Source of the DNA: Mesorhizobium sp. CA14
GTDB taxonomy: Bacteria; Pseudomonadota; Alphaproteobacteria; Rhizobiales; Rhizobiaceae
DNA: 64,000 bases
Reading direction: 5' to 3'
Assembly: GCF_020165195.1 (NCBI RefSeq)
Contig: NZ_JAIUHR010000026.1
Coordinates: forward strand, 1 to 64,000
Positions 54,320 through 63,471 of this stretch are shown here, piece by piece; the first letter of the stretch is position 1; every line of letters begins with the position of its first letter. The notes beneath the pieces are model-generated. The model was not told the origin of the DNA and ran no database searches. It saw only the letters and a list, made by a program, of their open reading frames with translations. The position numbers and the translations under genes were made by a program.

Positions 54320-55762
54320 ATGGGCGCCGGCGCCTTGACCAGGGATGTCGACCTTCCGAACCCGGACGCCAAGCGTTGGCTGGCGCTGGCGGAAAAGGCC
54401 CTTGCCGGTGGTTCCTTCGAGGAAAAGCTCGTCTCCCACACCGATGACGGCATCCGCATCGAGCCGCTCAGCCGACGCTCGACGACCGCCGAGCCATTGC
54501 CGCGCACAAATCCGACCGCGCCCTGGATCGTCAGCCAGCGCGTCGACGACCCGGACGTTGCCCGGGCCAGCGCGCAAGCCCTGGAAGACATCGCCCAAGG
54601 CGCCACCGGCCTTTCGCTTGTCTTCGAGGGTGCGCCGAATGCCTTCGGCTATGGCCTGCCGCGCACCGCGGAAGCCTTGGAAAGAGTGCTCGACGGCGTG
54701 CCGCTCAACCGCGTGCAGGTGCGCATCGACGCGCATCCCTGGAGCCGCGCCGTGGCCGACTGGCTGCTGGCTTTCCTCAGCCGCCGCCGCTCCGATCCGG
54801 CCAAGCTCAACCTTTCCTTCGGCATCGATCCGGCGGCGATCTTCGCCGGGACCGGGCGGCTGCGCACCTCGATCGAGGCGCTGCAGGAATCGATGCCGCA
54901 GTCGCTGGCGCATTTCTTCTCGATGGGTGTGCCGGGCGTGCTGCTCGAGGCCGACGGCCGCGTCTTCCACAATGCCGGCGCCACCGAGGCGCAGGAGCTC
55001 GGCACGATGATGGCATCGGTCGTGTCCTATCTCAGAATGTTCGAGAAGGCGCGCCAACCGCTGGTCTATGCGGCGCCCTATATCGGCTTCGCGCTCAGCG
55101 TGGACCAGGACCAGTTCCTGTCGATGGCCAAGGTGCGGGCGTTGCGCAAGCTCTGGGCGCGCGTCCAGGAAGCCTGCTCGATCCAGGCATCGACCGCCAG
55201 CATCCATGCCGAGACCTCCTATCGCATGATGACGATGGCCGACCCGGAGACCAACATCCTGCGCACGGCGATCGCGGCTTTCGCGGCGGCAACCGGCGGC
55301 GCCGATTCGATCTCGATCCTGCCGCACACCATCGCGCATGGGCTGCCGGCCGGCTTTGCCCGCCGCATCGCCCGCAACGCGCAGCTCATCATGGCCGAAG
55401 AAAGCCATATCGGCTATGTCGCCGATCCTGCCAGCGGTTCGGGCGCGGTGGAGTCGCTGACCAACGATCTCTGCGCTGCGGCCTGGGAAGAATTCCAGCG
55501 CATCGAGGCCGAGGGCGGCGTGCTCGCCAGCCTGCAGCAGGGCTATATCCAGAATCGCGTCCAGACGGCCGCCGCCAAGCGCAACGGCGCCTACCGGTCG
55601 GGCGAACGCGGCATTGTCGGCACGACGCTTTACCGCGCCGGCACAGAGCGCCCGGTCGAGACACTGCCGCAGGAGCGGCGCCCGGCCCTGACCGAAGGCG
55701 TTGCGACCTGCGAGCCGCTGTTTCCGGTGCGCATCGATCAGTCGATCGGAGCCGGATCATGA
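54320..55762 (+). CDS. mutA: Methylmalonyl-CoA mutase small subunit
   Basis: A 480-aa protein with the mutase TIM-barrel fold (VRIDAHPWSRAVADWLLAFL; HAETSYRMMTMADPETNILRTAIAAFAAATGGADSISILPH) but without the C-terminal DxHxxG B12-binding domain, so it is the non-catalytic partner of the large subunit. The gene overlaps the next by ATGA, and a GAGGAGAGCC ribosome binding site precedes the ATG. The pair converts methylmalonyl-CoA to succinyl-CoA in propionyl-CoA breakdown. It is shorter than the Propionibacterium small subunit (about 640 aa). Confidence 0.88.
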   Translation: MGAGALTRDVDLPNPDAKRWLALAEKALAGGSFEEKLVSHTDDGIRIEPLSRRSTTAEPLPRTNPTAPWIVSQRVDDPDVARASAQALEDIAQGATGLSLVFEGAPNAFGYGLPRTAEALERVLDGVPLNRVQVRIDAHPWSRAVADWLLAFLSRRRSDPAKLNLSFGIDPAAIFAGTGRLRTSIEALQESMPQSLAHFFSMGVPGVLLEADGRVFHNAGATEAQELGTMMASVVSYLRMFEKARQPLVYAAPYIGFALSVDQDQFLSMAKVRALRKLWARVQEACSIQASTASIHAETSYRMMTMADPETNILRTAIAAFAAATGGADSISILPHTIAHGLPAGFARRIARNAQLIMAEESHIGYVADPASGSGAVESLTNDLCAAAWEEFQRIEAEGGVLASLQQGYIQNRVQTAAAKRNGAYRSGERGIVGTTLYRAGTERPVETLPQERRPALTEGVATCEPLFPVRIDQSIGAGS

Positions 55763-57879
55763 TCCCGGATTTCAGCCGGATCGGCTGGTCGGAGCCGCGT
55801 CGCGCGCCGGTCGAGCTCAAAGGCCAGCGGATGACGCCGGAAGGCATCGCCGTAAAGCATCTTTACGACCAAGGCGACCTCAAGGGTCTCGCCAATCTCG
55901 ACACCTATCCGGGCCTGCCGCCCTTCATGCGCGGCCCCTACCCGACCATGTATGTCCAGCAGCCCTGGACGATCCGGCAATATGCCGGCTTCTCGACGGC
56001 CGAGGAATCCAACGCCTTCTACCGGCGCAACCTCGCGGCCGGCCAGAAAGGCCTGTCGGTCGCCTTCGATCTCGCCACGCATCGCGGCTATGACAGCGAT
56101 CATCCGCGCGTCGCCGGCGATGTCGGCATGGCGGGCGTGGCGATCGATTCCATCCTCGACATGCGCCAGCTTTTCGACGGCATTCCGCTCAACGAGATGA
56201 CGGTGTCGATGACGATGAACGGCGCCGTGCTGCCGATCATGGCGCTGTACATCGTTGCAGCGGAGGAACAGGGCGTTGCCCAGCAGGATCTGGCCGGGAC
56301 CATTCAGAACGACATTCTGAAAGAGTTCATGGTCCGCAACACCTACATCTATCCGCCGAAACCTTCGATGCGGATCGTGTCGGACATCTTCGCCTACACC
56401 TCCAGGCATATGCCGAAGTTCAACTCGATCTCGATCTCCGGCTACCACATGCAGGAGGCCGGTGCGACGGCCGACCTCGAGCTTGCCTATACGATCGCCG
56501 ACGGCATCGAGTATGCGCGCGCCGGCGTCGCCGCCGGTCTCGACATCGACCGCTTCGCGCCGCGGCTTTCCTTCTTCTGGGCGATCGGCATGAACTTCTT
56601 CATGGAGATCGCCAAGCTCAGGGCCGCGCGGCTGCTGTGGTCGAACCTGATGAAGAAGAATTTTGCGCCGAAGGACGAGCGCTCGCTGTCGCTGCGCACC
56701 CATTGCCAGACCTCGGGCTGGTCGCTGACGGCGCAGGACCCATACAACAACATCACCCGCACGATGCTGGAGGCGATGGCCGCGACGCAGGGGCATACCC
56801 AGTCGCTGCACACCAATTCCTTCGACGAAGCGATGGCGCTGCCGACCGACCATTCCGCACGGATCGCCCGTAACACGCAGCTCATCCTGCAAAAGGAATC
56901 CGGCACCACGCGCATGATCGATCCGTGGGGCGGCTCGGCCTATGTCGAGCGGCTGACGCATGATCTGGCAGAGCGCGCGCTCGCCCATATCGAGGAGGTC
57001 GAAAACCTCGGCGGCATGGCGGCGGCGATCGAGAAAGGCATTCCGAAGCTGCGCATCGAGGAAGCCGCCGCCCGCACCCAGGCGCGCATCGATTCCGGCG
57101 AGCAGGTGCTGGTCGGCGTCAACGCGCACCGGCCGCAGACGGATATCGAAGTCGATGTGCTGAAGATCGACAATGCCGAGGTGAAGGCCAGGCAATTGGC
57201 GAAGCTGCAGCGGCTCAAAGGCACCCGCGACGTGGCAGCGCTGGAGGATGCGCTTGCCGCCCTTTCCCGCGCGGCCGAAGGCGACGAGAACCTGCTCGAA
57301 TTCGCGATCCGCGCCGCGCGCGCCAACGCCACGGTCGGCGAGATTTCGCTGGCGCTGGAAAAAGTGTTCGGCCGCCATACGGCCGCGGTGCAGACGATCT
57401 CCGGCGTATATCGCGACGCGCTCGGCGACAACCCGGCGCTCGACCCGCTGCAGGAGAAGATCCAGGCATTTGAGAAGAGAGCCGGCGGCAAGCCGCGCAT
57501 CCTGGTCGCCAAGATGGGCCAGGACGGCCATGACCGCGGCCAGAAGGTGATCGCCAGCGCATTCGCCGATCTGGGCTTCGACGTGACCGTCGGGCCGATG
57601 TTCCAGACGCCGGACGAGATCGCCAAGCTCGCGGTGCAGCACGACGTCGACATTATCGGCGCCTCCTCCTTAGCCGCCGGGCACCTGACCCTGATACCCG
57701 AGCTCAAGGAAGCGCTGAAGAAACTCGGCCATGGCGACATGCTGATCGTCGCCGGCGGCGTCATCCCGCCGCAGGATTATGACGCGGTGCTGGCGGCAGG
57801 CGCGGCGGAGATCTTCCCGCCGGGAACCGTCATCCCGGAAGCGGCCAACCGGCTGATGGATCAGTTGCTGGCTGATTGA
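55759..57879 (+). CDS. bhbA: Methylmalonyl-CoA mutase large, B12-binding subunit
   Basis: A 706-aa catalytic subunit with substrate barrel (RGPYPTMYVQQPWTIRQYAGFSTAEESNAFYRRNL), the active-site region CQTSGWSLTAQDPYNNI, and the C-terminal B12-binding domain KMGQDGHDRGQKVIAS with His as lower ligand, then GASSLAAGH. In S. meliloti a single-subunit homologue is called BhbA. Here it is coupled with a small subunit. Adenosylcobalamin-dependent. No epimerase or meaB chaperone gene is adjacent; an AbrB-type gene follows. Confidence 0.95.
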   Translation: MIPDFSRIGWSEPRRAPVELKGQRMTPEGIAVKHLYDQGDLKGLANLDTYPGLPPFMRGPYPTMYVQQPWTIRQYAGFSTAEESNAFYRRNLAAGQKGLSVAFDLATHRGYDSDHPRVAGDVGMAGVAIDSILDMRQLFDGIPLNEMTVSMTMNGAVLPIMALYIVAAEEQGVAQQDLAGTIQNDILKEFMVRNTYIYPPKPSMRIVSDIFAYTSRHMPKFNSISISGYHMQEAGATADLELAYTIADGIEYARAGVAAGLDIDRFAPRLSFFWAIGMNFFMEIAKLRAARLLWSNLMKKNFAPKDERSLSLRTHCQTSGWSLTAQDPYNNITRTMLEAMAATQGHTQSLHTNSFDEAMALPTDHSARIARNTQLILQKESGTTRMIDPWGGSAYVERLTHDLAERALAHIEEVENLGGMAAAIEKGIPKLRIEEAAARTQARIDSGEQVLVGVNAHRPQTDIEVDVLKIDNAEVKARQLAKLQRLKGTRDVAALEDALAALSRAAEGDENLLEFAIRAARANATVGEISLALEKVFGRHTAAVQTISGVYRDALGDNPALDPLQEKIQAFEKRAGGKPRILVAKMGQDGHDRGQKVIASAFADLGFDVTVGPMFQTPDEIAKLAVQHDVDIIGASSLAAGHLTLIPELKEALKKLGHGDMLIVAGGVIPPQDYDAVLAAGAAEIFPPGTVIPEAANRLMDQLLAD

Positions 57880-57943
57880 GCAAGGGCTTGCCGATTTGGC
57901 CAAAAGGTTGTTCTATGGAAGTAGATACAACCATGGCGCGACG

Positions 57944-58186
57944 ATGTTCAAGACAACCATCCACAGGCTTGAGGACGGATCTGGGGCCTTGCTACTGCCA
58001 CGCGAAATGCTTGACAGCTTGAACCTTCAGGTCGGCGATGAGCTCCAGATCGTCGAGACCGACGACGGCGTCATTCTAAGGCCAATCCGCCACGACAACT
58101 ACAAACGGCAAATGAACGCTGCTCGCGATGTCATGGACAAATACGAAGCTGGGTTACAGCAGCTGGCAAGTAGGCTTGGCTGCTAA
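57944..58186 (+). CDS. AbrB/MazE-type antitoxin without a toxin partner
   Basis: An 80-aa protein: MFKTTIHRLEDGSGALLLPREMLDSLNLQVGDELQIVETDDGVILRPI is the SpoVT/AbrB swapped-hairpin fold, followed by a helical tail (YKRQMNAARDVMDKYEAGLQQL). Such proteins pair with Doc/Fic or PIN toxins encoded immediately downstream. Here the next gene is the convergent greA-type gene with a 4-nt overlap, leaving no room for a toxin. It may be an orphan antitoxin or a plain regulator. Start at 57944 gives the fold; an in-frame start at 57896 is less likely. Confidence 0.8.
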   Translation: MFKTTIHRLEDGSGALLLPREMLDSLNLQVGDELQIVETDDGVILRPIRHDNYKRQMNAARDVMDKYEAGLQQLASRLGC

Positions 58187-58665
58187 TTCTCGGACTTGTC
58201 CGAGAGCTTGACGATTTCCCATTCCTTGCCGTTCACGCTGACGACCTCGCCGACCTTCTTGCCGAACAGCGCCACGGCCATCGGCGAGACATGGGAAATG
58301 CTGCCCTTCGATGGATCGGCCTCGTCCTCTCCGACGATGCGCCAATGCACCTTCTTGCCGTCGTCGCTTTCCAGGGTAACTCCCATGCCGAAGCGCACCA
58401 CGTCGCTGCCCGGCTCCGGCACGGAAAGCTCCGCGCTTTCGCGCCGCGCGGTCCAGTAGCGCAAATCGCGCGACACGACAGCGAGGCGTTCGCGGTCGCC
58501 GCGCCTTTCAGCCTTGGCCATCAGGTCGCGCAACTCGGCGAGATTGTCCTCGATCATCGCCAGGCCGCGCTCCGTCACAAGGTTGCGGTGCGCGCTGACC
58601 GGCCGCTCGCCGACGCCGGCAATGGCGTTTTCGCTGTCTTCTTCGCGTGTGAAAGCTCTGCTCAT
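58183..58665 (-). CDS. GreA/GreB-family transcription factor
   Basis: A 160-aa protein with an N-terminal coiled-coil half (LVTERGLAMIEDNLAELRDLMAKAERRGDRERLAVVSRDLRYW) and the FKBP-like C-terminal domain (VRFGMGVTLESDDGKKVHWRIVGEDEADPSKGSISHVSPMAVALFGKKVGE). It is a GreA-like member that binds RNA polymerase's secondary channel; the acidic tip residues of true GreA (D41/E44) are not clearly present, so it may regulate rather than cleave. Convergent with the AbrB-type gene, overlapping 4 nt at the stops. Confidence 0.87.
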   Translation of the reverse strand: MSRAFTREEDSENAIAGVGERPVSAHRNLVTERGLAMIEDNLAELRDLMAKAERRGDRERLAVVSRDLRYWTARRESAELSVPEPGSDVVRFGMGVTLESDDGKKVHWRIVGEDEADPSKGSISHVSPMAVALFGKKVGEVVSVNGKEWEIVKLSDKSEN

Positions 58666-58771
58666 CCGGTGAACTTAGGCTTGGCGAGGCAACTGCACAA
58701 GCGGTTTGGCGGCGGGCGGGCGTTGGCACGATTCCTGCGACAGACAGGGCGAAACGCCAGGACCTGTGCCG

Positions 58772-60148
58772 ATGTTGAACAGACGAACGCTGCTTGCCCG
58801 GACCGCGGGCTTCGCCGTTGCCGGCGTCCTTGCCGGCAAGGCATCGGCGAAGTCGCTGCCGGGCATCGAGATGGCCGCGATGCGCGGCTCGATCAACGCC
58901 ACGGAGATCGGCGTGCAGCCGGGCGCGGTCGACGACCAGAGCAAGGTTTTTGCCAGGATGCTGGCCGAGGCCAGCGACCGCGACCAGCCGGTATTCCTGC
59001 CGCCGGGCAGCTATCTCGTCTCAAACCTGAAGCTGCCGGCCCGCGTGCGCCTGTCGGGCGTGCCCGGCGCGACGCGCATCGTCTATGGCGGCAACGGCCA
59101 TCTGATGATGGCCGAACAAGCCGAGCATATCGAGCTCAGCGGGCTGGTGCTCGACGGCGCCAACCGCTGGCTAGCCGACTACACGCAGGGGCTGCTCGAC
59201 CTGCGCCGTGTTGCCCATCTCGTCATCGACAATTGCCAGGTGACCGGCAGCGGCAAGAACGGGCTGGCGCTCGAGCATGCCGTCGGTCGCGTCGGCCGCT
59301 CGGATATTTCGGGTGCTGCAGATGCCGGCATCTATTCGGTCGAGGCCGACGGGCTGGAGATTTCGGGCAACACCGTTTCGGACTGCGCCAATGGCGGCAT
59401 ACTGGTGCATCGCTGGCAGGCTGCGGAAGACGGCACCATCGTCAGCGGCAACCGCGTCCAGAGGATCGGCGCGCGCAGCGGCGGCACCGGCCAGAACGGC
59501 AACGGCATCAACGCCTTCCGTGCCGGCAATGTCATCATCTCCGGCAATGTCGTCTCCGACTGCGCCTTCACCGCGATCCGCGCCAACAGTTCGAGCAATC
59601 TGCAGATCACCGGCAACACCTGCTCGCGCTCGGGAGAGACCGGGATCTATTCGGAATTCTCCTTCGAAGGCGCGATCCTCAGCAACAATCTGGTCGACGG
59701 CGCCGCCAACGGCATCTCGATCGTCAACTTCAACGAAGGCGGGCGCATGGCGGTCTGCTCGAACAACATCGTGCGCAACCTCTCCACCACCGGTCCCTAC
59801 ACCGCCGATCCGCCAGGCTTCGGCGTCGGCATCAGCGCCGAGGCCGACACGACGGTTTCCGGCAATGTCGTCGAGAACGCGCCGCTTTACGGCATGCAGC
59901 TCGGCTGGGGCCCCTATCTGCGCAATGTCGTGGCGACAGGCAACATCATCCGCAAGGCGGGCACCGGCATCGTCGTTTCGGTCGTCGAAGGCTCCGGCAG
60001 CGCAGTCATCTCGGACAACGTCATCGACGGCGCGAAAAACGGCGCCATCATCGGCCAGCGCTGGGCCGACCCGGTGACCGGGGACCTCACCCAGTCGATC
60101 GATACCGGCTACGCGCATCTCACCGTGGAGCGCAACAAGGTCAGTTAG
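58772..60148 (+). CDS. TIGR03808-family Tat-exported beta-helix repeat protein
   Basis: A 458-aa protein with a twin-arginine signal (NRRTLLARTAGFAVAGVLAG) and a right-handed beta-helix of the pectate-lyase type: repeated blocks such as VIDNCQVTGSG, GLEISGNTVSD, VIISGNVVSD and LQITGNTCSR. TIGR03808 proteins are restricted to Rhizobiales and function is unknown. Start at 58772 is set by the Tat motif; an upstream in-frame start lacks it. Convergent with the methyltransferase, overlapping by 4 nt at the stops. Confidence 0.9.
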   Translation: MLNRRTLLARTAGFAVAGVLAGKASAKSLPGIEMAAMRGSINATEIGVQPGAVDDQSKVFARMLAEASDRDQPVFLPPGSYLVSNLKLPARVRLSGVPGATRIVYGGNGHLMMAEQAEHIELSGLVLDGANRWLADYTQGLLDLRRVAHLVIDNCQVTGSGKNGLALEHAVGRVGRSDISGAADAGIYSVEADGLEISGNTVSDCANGGILVHRWQAAEDGTIVSGNRVQRIGARSGGTGQNGNGINAFRAGNVIISGNVVSDCAFTAIRANSSSNLQITGNTCSRSGETGIYSEFSFEGAILSNNLVDGAANGISIVNFNEGGRMAVCSNNIVRNLSTTGPYTADPPGFGVGISAEADTTVSGNVVENAPLYGMQLGWGPYLRNVVATGNIIRKAGTGIVVSVVEGSGSAVISDNVIDGAKNGAIIGQRWADPVTGDLTQSIDTGYAHLTVERNKVS

Positions 60149-60969
60149 ACCGAGGCCACGATGATGTGCGCCTGGATCTTGGCGGCAATTTCGCCGCGGC
60201 CGTGTCTGTCGGCGATCACGGATTCGGCGTAGTCGGTCGCGGATGCCAATCGTCCGGCCTCCCTGGCCTCGATCTCGTTGCGAAGCAGGGTGCCCTGGCA
60301 ATAGGCGACGGCGGGAACGCGCGGCGAGGATGCGCGGCTCTGCTCGGCTCTGGTGTCGATCGTCACATCGGAAAATCCTGCGGCTTCGAGGTCGCGGCGG
60401 ATCAGGTCCTTGTCGTGATAGCCATGCGGCGTGCGCGCCAGGAAACGCGGCGGATCGTGCGGAAAGATCGTTGCCAGAGCCTTCGTCACGTCGTCGGCGA
60501 ATATATTCTCCTCGATGCGATCCCAGACGCTGAACAGGAAACGTCCGCCGGGCTTCAGCACCCGCTTCGCCTCGCGATAGGCAATGGCGCGGTCGGGAAA
60601 GAACATCGCGCCGAACTGACAACAGACGAGGTCGAAGGCCGCATCATCGAAAGGCAGCTTCAGGGCATCCGCCTGGCGCCATGTAATGCGGCTGTCGGGC
60701 CGCCCCTGGCGCGAAGCCGCGTAGTCGAGCATCGGTTGGTTGAGGTCGGTTACAATGTAGCTGGCACCGGGAGAGAGTTTTGGCGCCAGCGCGCGGGTGA
60801 CGGCCCCGGTGCCCGCGGCGGTTTCCAAAACGGCCAAGGGTGAGAAGGACGCCGCCCGCTGCGCGGTCTCCGCTGCATAGGCCTCGAAAATCAGCGGCAC
60901 CATATGGCGATCGTAATTTTCCGGGATCGACCCGGCAAACACCTTGTCCGCTTCCAGCATGGCCAGCAC
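60145..60969 (-). CDS. Class I SAM-dependent methyltransferase
   Basis: A 274-aa methyltransferase with motif I VLETAAGTGAVTRAL, acid-loop VTDLNQPMLDYA, motif near QADALKLPFDDAAFDLVCCQFG and post-motif LKPGGRFLFSVWD. It resembles ubiquinone/menaquinone-type and small-molecule methyltransferases, but substrate cannot be set. An unusually long C-terminus after residue 200 lacks further motifs. Start at 60969 is plausible; the short upstream spacer (60970-61060) shows nothing more. Confidence 0.85.
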   Translation of the reverse strand: MLAMLEADKVFAGSIPENYDRHMVPLIFEAYAAETAQRAASFSPLAVLETAAGTGAVTRALAPKLSPGASYIVTDLNQPMLDYAASRQGRPDSRITWRQADALKLPFDDAAFDLVCCQFGAMFFPDRAIAYREAKRVLKPGGRFLFSVWDRIEENIFADDVTKALATIFPHDPPRFLARTPHGYHDKDLIRRDLEAAGFSDVTIDTRAEQSRASSPRVPAVAYCQGTLLRNEIEAREAGRLASATDYAESVIADRHGRGEIAAKIQAHIIVASV

Positions 60970-61060
60970 CCAGCGCCCGTTTGATCGTGGAGGAAACTAG
61001 CACATAATTTTCTCTCTTGGGTTCACGCGCGCGGCAGATGCGCGTCAACAAGCCGATGCG

Positions 61061-62065
61061 TCAGTTGAGCGCCGCTGTCGGCCGCAGCAAGCCGACCTTG
61101 GCGCCGACGCGGCTTTCGGCCGGAGGACGGGCAAGCTCGGTGAGCCTCGCCGCAACCGCATCATCGCCGTTCAGCAGCTTTGTCAGCACGGCAGCGATCA
61201 TCACCTCCGCCCCCCTGCCTGCGCCATCATCGCATTTCAAGGCGATGCCGAAGCCAAGTTCTGGCAATGCCGCGCAATAAACGCCTTCGGCGCCGGTCTT
61301 GACGAAGATGCGACCGGGTGCTGCCTGCATCAGCGCGACATCCGCCTTGCCCGTGCCGGCGACCAGCACCGGCTCCGCCATGCAAGCGGCGAGCAGCCGC
61401 TTCGCCGCCTTGGCGCGCTCCGGCGCAAAGCCCCTGCCCGTCGCCATGCGGGCAAAGCCCAGCGCAAAACTCTTCAACGGCACGGCATAGGTCGGGATCG
61501 AGCAGCCATCGATGCCGCAATGATCGACGTCATGCGCCGCGCCCGTCACGGCTTGCATGGCGTCGCGCACCATCTCCTGCAGCGCATGACCGGCCTTGAC
61601 ATAGCCAGCGTGCGCAATGCCGGCATGCACGCAGGTGCAGAGGAAGCCGGAATGCTTGCCGGAGCAGTTGTTATGCAAGGCATTCGGTATGTTGCCGGCG
61701 CGGGCGAGCGCGATGGTGGCACCGTGGCTCAACGGCCAATGCACGCCGCATTCCAGCGCTTTTCTGTCGAGGCCCGCCTTGGCGAGCATCGCCGTTGCCA
61801 GTTCGACATGGGCGGGCTCGCCCGAATGCGAGGCGCAGGCCAGCGCCAGTTCGCGGTCGCCGAAGCCATAGGCGTCGGCAGCACCCGATTCGACCAGCGG
61901 CAATGCCTGAATCGCCTTCACCGCGGAGCGCGGAAACACCGGACGGTCCGTGTCGCCGATCTCCCAGACGGGCTTGCCGTCGGCGTCGAACACCGAAACC
62001 GCGCCGCGGTGCCTGCTTTCGACCACCTCGCCGCGCGTGACTTCGACCAGAACCGGATTTGTCAT
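61061..62065 (-). CDS. L-asparaginase II (Rhizobium etli AnsA type)
   Basis: A 334-aa enzyme of the R. etli-type asparaginase II family, unlike E. coli enzymes. Motifs: PRSAVKAIQALPL with Ser47, CASHSGEPAHVEL with Ser81, HNNCSGKHSGFL with Cys134 and Lys137, and DGCSIPTY with Cys188. Cys134, Lys137 and Cys188 correspond to the metal-site residues described for the R. etli enzyme. It hydrolyses Asn to Asp and ammonia. No operon partner; it lies on the same strand as the thiolase, 52 nt after it. Confidence 0.92.
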   Translation of the reverse strand: MTNPVLVEVTRGEVVESRHRGAVSVFDADGKPVWEIGDTDRPVFPRSAVKAIQALPLVESGAADAYGFGDRELALACASHSGEPAHVELATAMLAKAGLDRKALECGVHWPLSHGATIALARAGNIPNALHNNCSGKHSGFLCTCVHAGIAHAGYVKAGHALQEMVRDAMQAVTGAAHDVDHCGIDGCSIPTYAVPLKSFALGFARMATGRGFAPERAKAAKRLLAACMAEPVLVAGTGKADVALMQAAPGRIFVKTGAEGVYCAALPELGFGIALKCDDGAGRGAEVMIAAVLTKLLNGDDAVAARLTELARPPAESRVGAKVGLLRPTAALN

Positions 62066-62117
62066 GTCGCCTCCCGCACGCGCGCCCAGCGGCGCGCCAC
62101 TTCAATGCGGGCCGCTT

Positions 62118-63284
62118 CTACCTGATCCGGTCGAGGATGGAAACGTAGTTGGCCACCGCTGCGCCACCCATGTTGAAGATGCCGCCGAGCTTCGCGCCCG
62201 GCACCTGGATGCCGCCGGCTTCGCCGGTCAGTTGCATGGCGGTCAGCACATGCATCGACACACCAGTGGCGCCGATCGGGTGACCCTTGGCCTTCAGGCC
62301 GCCGGAGGGATTGACCGGCAGGCGGCCGTCCTTGGCCGTCGTGCCATCCAGCGCCAGCCTGGCGCCCTCGCCTGGCTTGGCCAAGCCCATCGCCTCATAT
62401 TCGATCAACTCGGCGATGGTGAAGCAGTCATGCGTCTCGACGAAGGAGAGGTCGTCGAGCGTGACGCCGGCCTTCTTCAACGCCTGCTCCCAGGCGCGCT
62501 CGCAGCCCTCGAAGGAGAGAATGTCGCGCTTCGACATCGGCAGGAAGTCCTGCACGTGCTCGTTGGCGCGGAAGGTCACGGCGCGGCGCATCTTGAGCGC
62601 CGTTGCGGTGTCGGTGAGCACAAGCGCGGCGGCGCCGTCCGAGACCAGCGAGCAGTCGGTGCGCTTCAGCGGACCGGCGACAAACGGGTTCTTCTCGCTT
62701 TCCTGGCGACAGAACTCATAGCCGAAATCCTTGCGCATCTGGGCGTAGGGATTGTCGACGCCGTTTTTGTGGTTTTTGGCCGCTATCGTGGCCAGCGCAT
62801 CCGACTGGTCGCCATAGTGCTGGAAATAGGCCTGCGCGATCTTGCCGAAGACGCCGGCAAAGCCTGCCGGCGTGCCGCCCTCTTCCGGCAGATAGGATGC
62901 CTTGAGCAGGTTCTTGCCGATCTCGGGAGCAGGCGTCGTCGTCATCTGCTCGGCGCCGACCACCAGCACGATGCGGGCGGCGTTGGAATCGATGGCGCGG
63001 ATGCCTTGACGGACGGCGGCCGAGCCGGTGGCGCAGGCGTTCTCGACGCGGGTGGCCGGCTTGAAGCGCAGCCGGTCGTCGGCCTGCAGCACGAGGCTCG
63101 CGGTAAAATCCTGCGGCGAGAAGCCGGCGTTGAAATGGCCAAGCACGATCTCGTCGACATCGTCCGGGCCGATGCCGGCGTGGTCGAGCGCCTCGACGGC
63201 AACCTTGGTGATCAGGCCCTCCAGCGTCTCGCCCTCGAGCTTGCCGAAGCGCGAATGCGCCCAGCCGACGATGCATGCGGTCAT
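62118..63284 (-). CDS. Thiolase, SCP2-type acetyl-CoA acetyltransferase
   Basis: A 388-aa thiolase with the acylated Cys84 (VENACATGSAAV), the loop GGLKAKGHPIGATG with the general base His, and FNMGG at the C-terminus in place of the CxG that carries the second catalytic Cys in classical thiolases. This is the sterol-carrier/SCP2-like group, often with acyl-CoA or unknown substrates. Start MTACIVGWA at 63284 is preferred; ATG at 63296 adds four residues. It is divergent from the betI gene, which shares its upstream region. Confidence 0.88.
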   Translation of the reverse strand: MTACIVGWAHSRFGKLEGETLEGLITKVAVEALDHAGIGPDDVDEIVLGHFNAGFSPQDFTASLVLQADDRLRFKPATRVENACATGSAAVRQGIRAIDSNAARIVLVVGAEQMTTTPAPEIGKNLLKASYLPEEGGTPAGFAGVFGKIAQAYFQHYGDQSDALATIAAKNHKNGVDNPYAQMRKDFGYEFCRQESEKNPFVAGPLKRTDCSLVSDGAAALVLTDTATALKMRRAVTFRANEHVQDFLPMSKRDILSFEGCERAWEQALKKAGVTLDDLSFVETHDCFTIAELIEYEAMGLAKPGEGARLALDGTTAKDGRLPVNPSGGLKAKGHPIGATGVSMHVLTAMQLTGEAGGIQVPGAKLGGIFNMGGAAVANYVSILDRIR

Positions 63285-63414
63285 GGCAACCTCCATCTGC
63301 GCCGCAGCCTAGCACGATCCTTCGCGGCACGTGATTCAATACTGTTCAACAGTGAACCGTTTTCCAGCCCTCATCCATGGGCCAGCACGACACGATCGGT
63401 TGATCCCCGCGCCG

Positions 63415-63445
63415 ATTTTTATTGATTGACGCGTCAATAAAAAAT
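63415..63445. promoter_or_regulatory. BetI operator
   Basis: Core palindrome TTGACGCGTCAA at 63426-63437 with AT-rich flanks (tttttattga and ataaaaaat) that pair at most positions. This matches the BetI-type boxes I recall (ATTGATTGAAC-like core with an inverted copy). It ends about 27-34 bp upstream of the betI ATG, consistent with choline-responsive autoregulation. Confidence 0.65.
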
Positions 63446-63471
63446 AATCTTGGCTCGAACCGGGCGCAAAA

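Noticed and set aside
57880..58665. A toxin gene next to the AbrB-type antitoxin
   Set aside because: Both flanks were read in all frames and only the mutase gene and the greA-type gene are supported.
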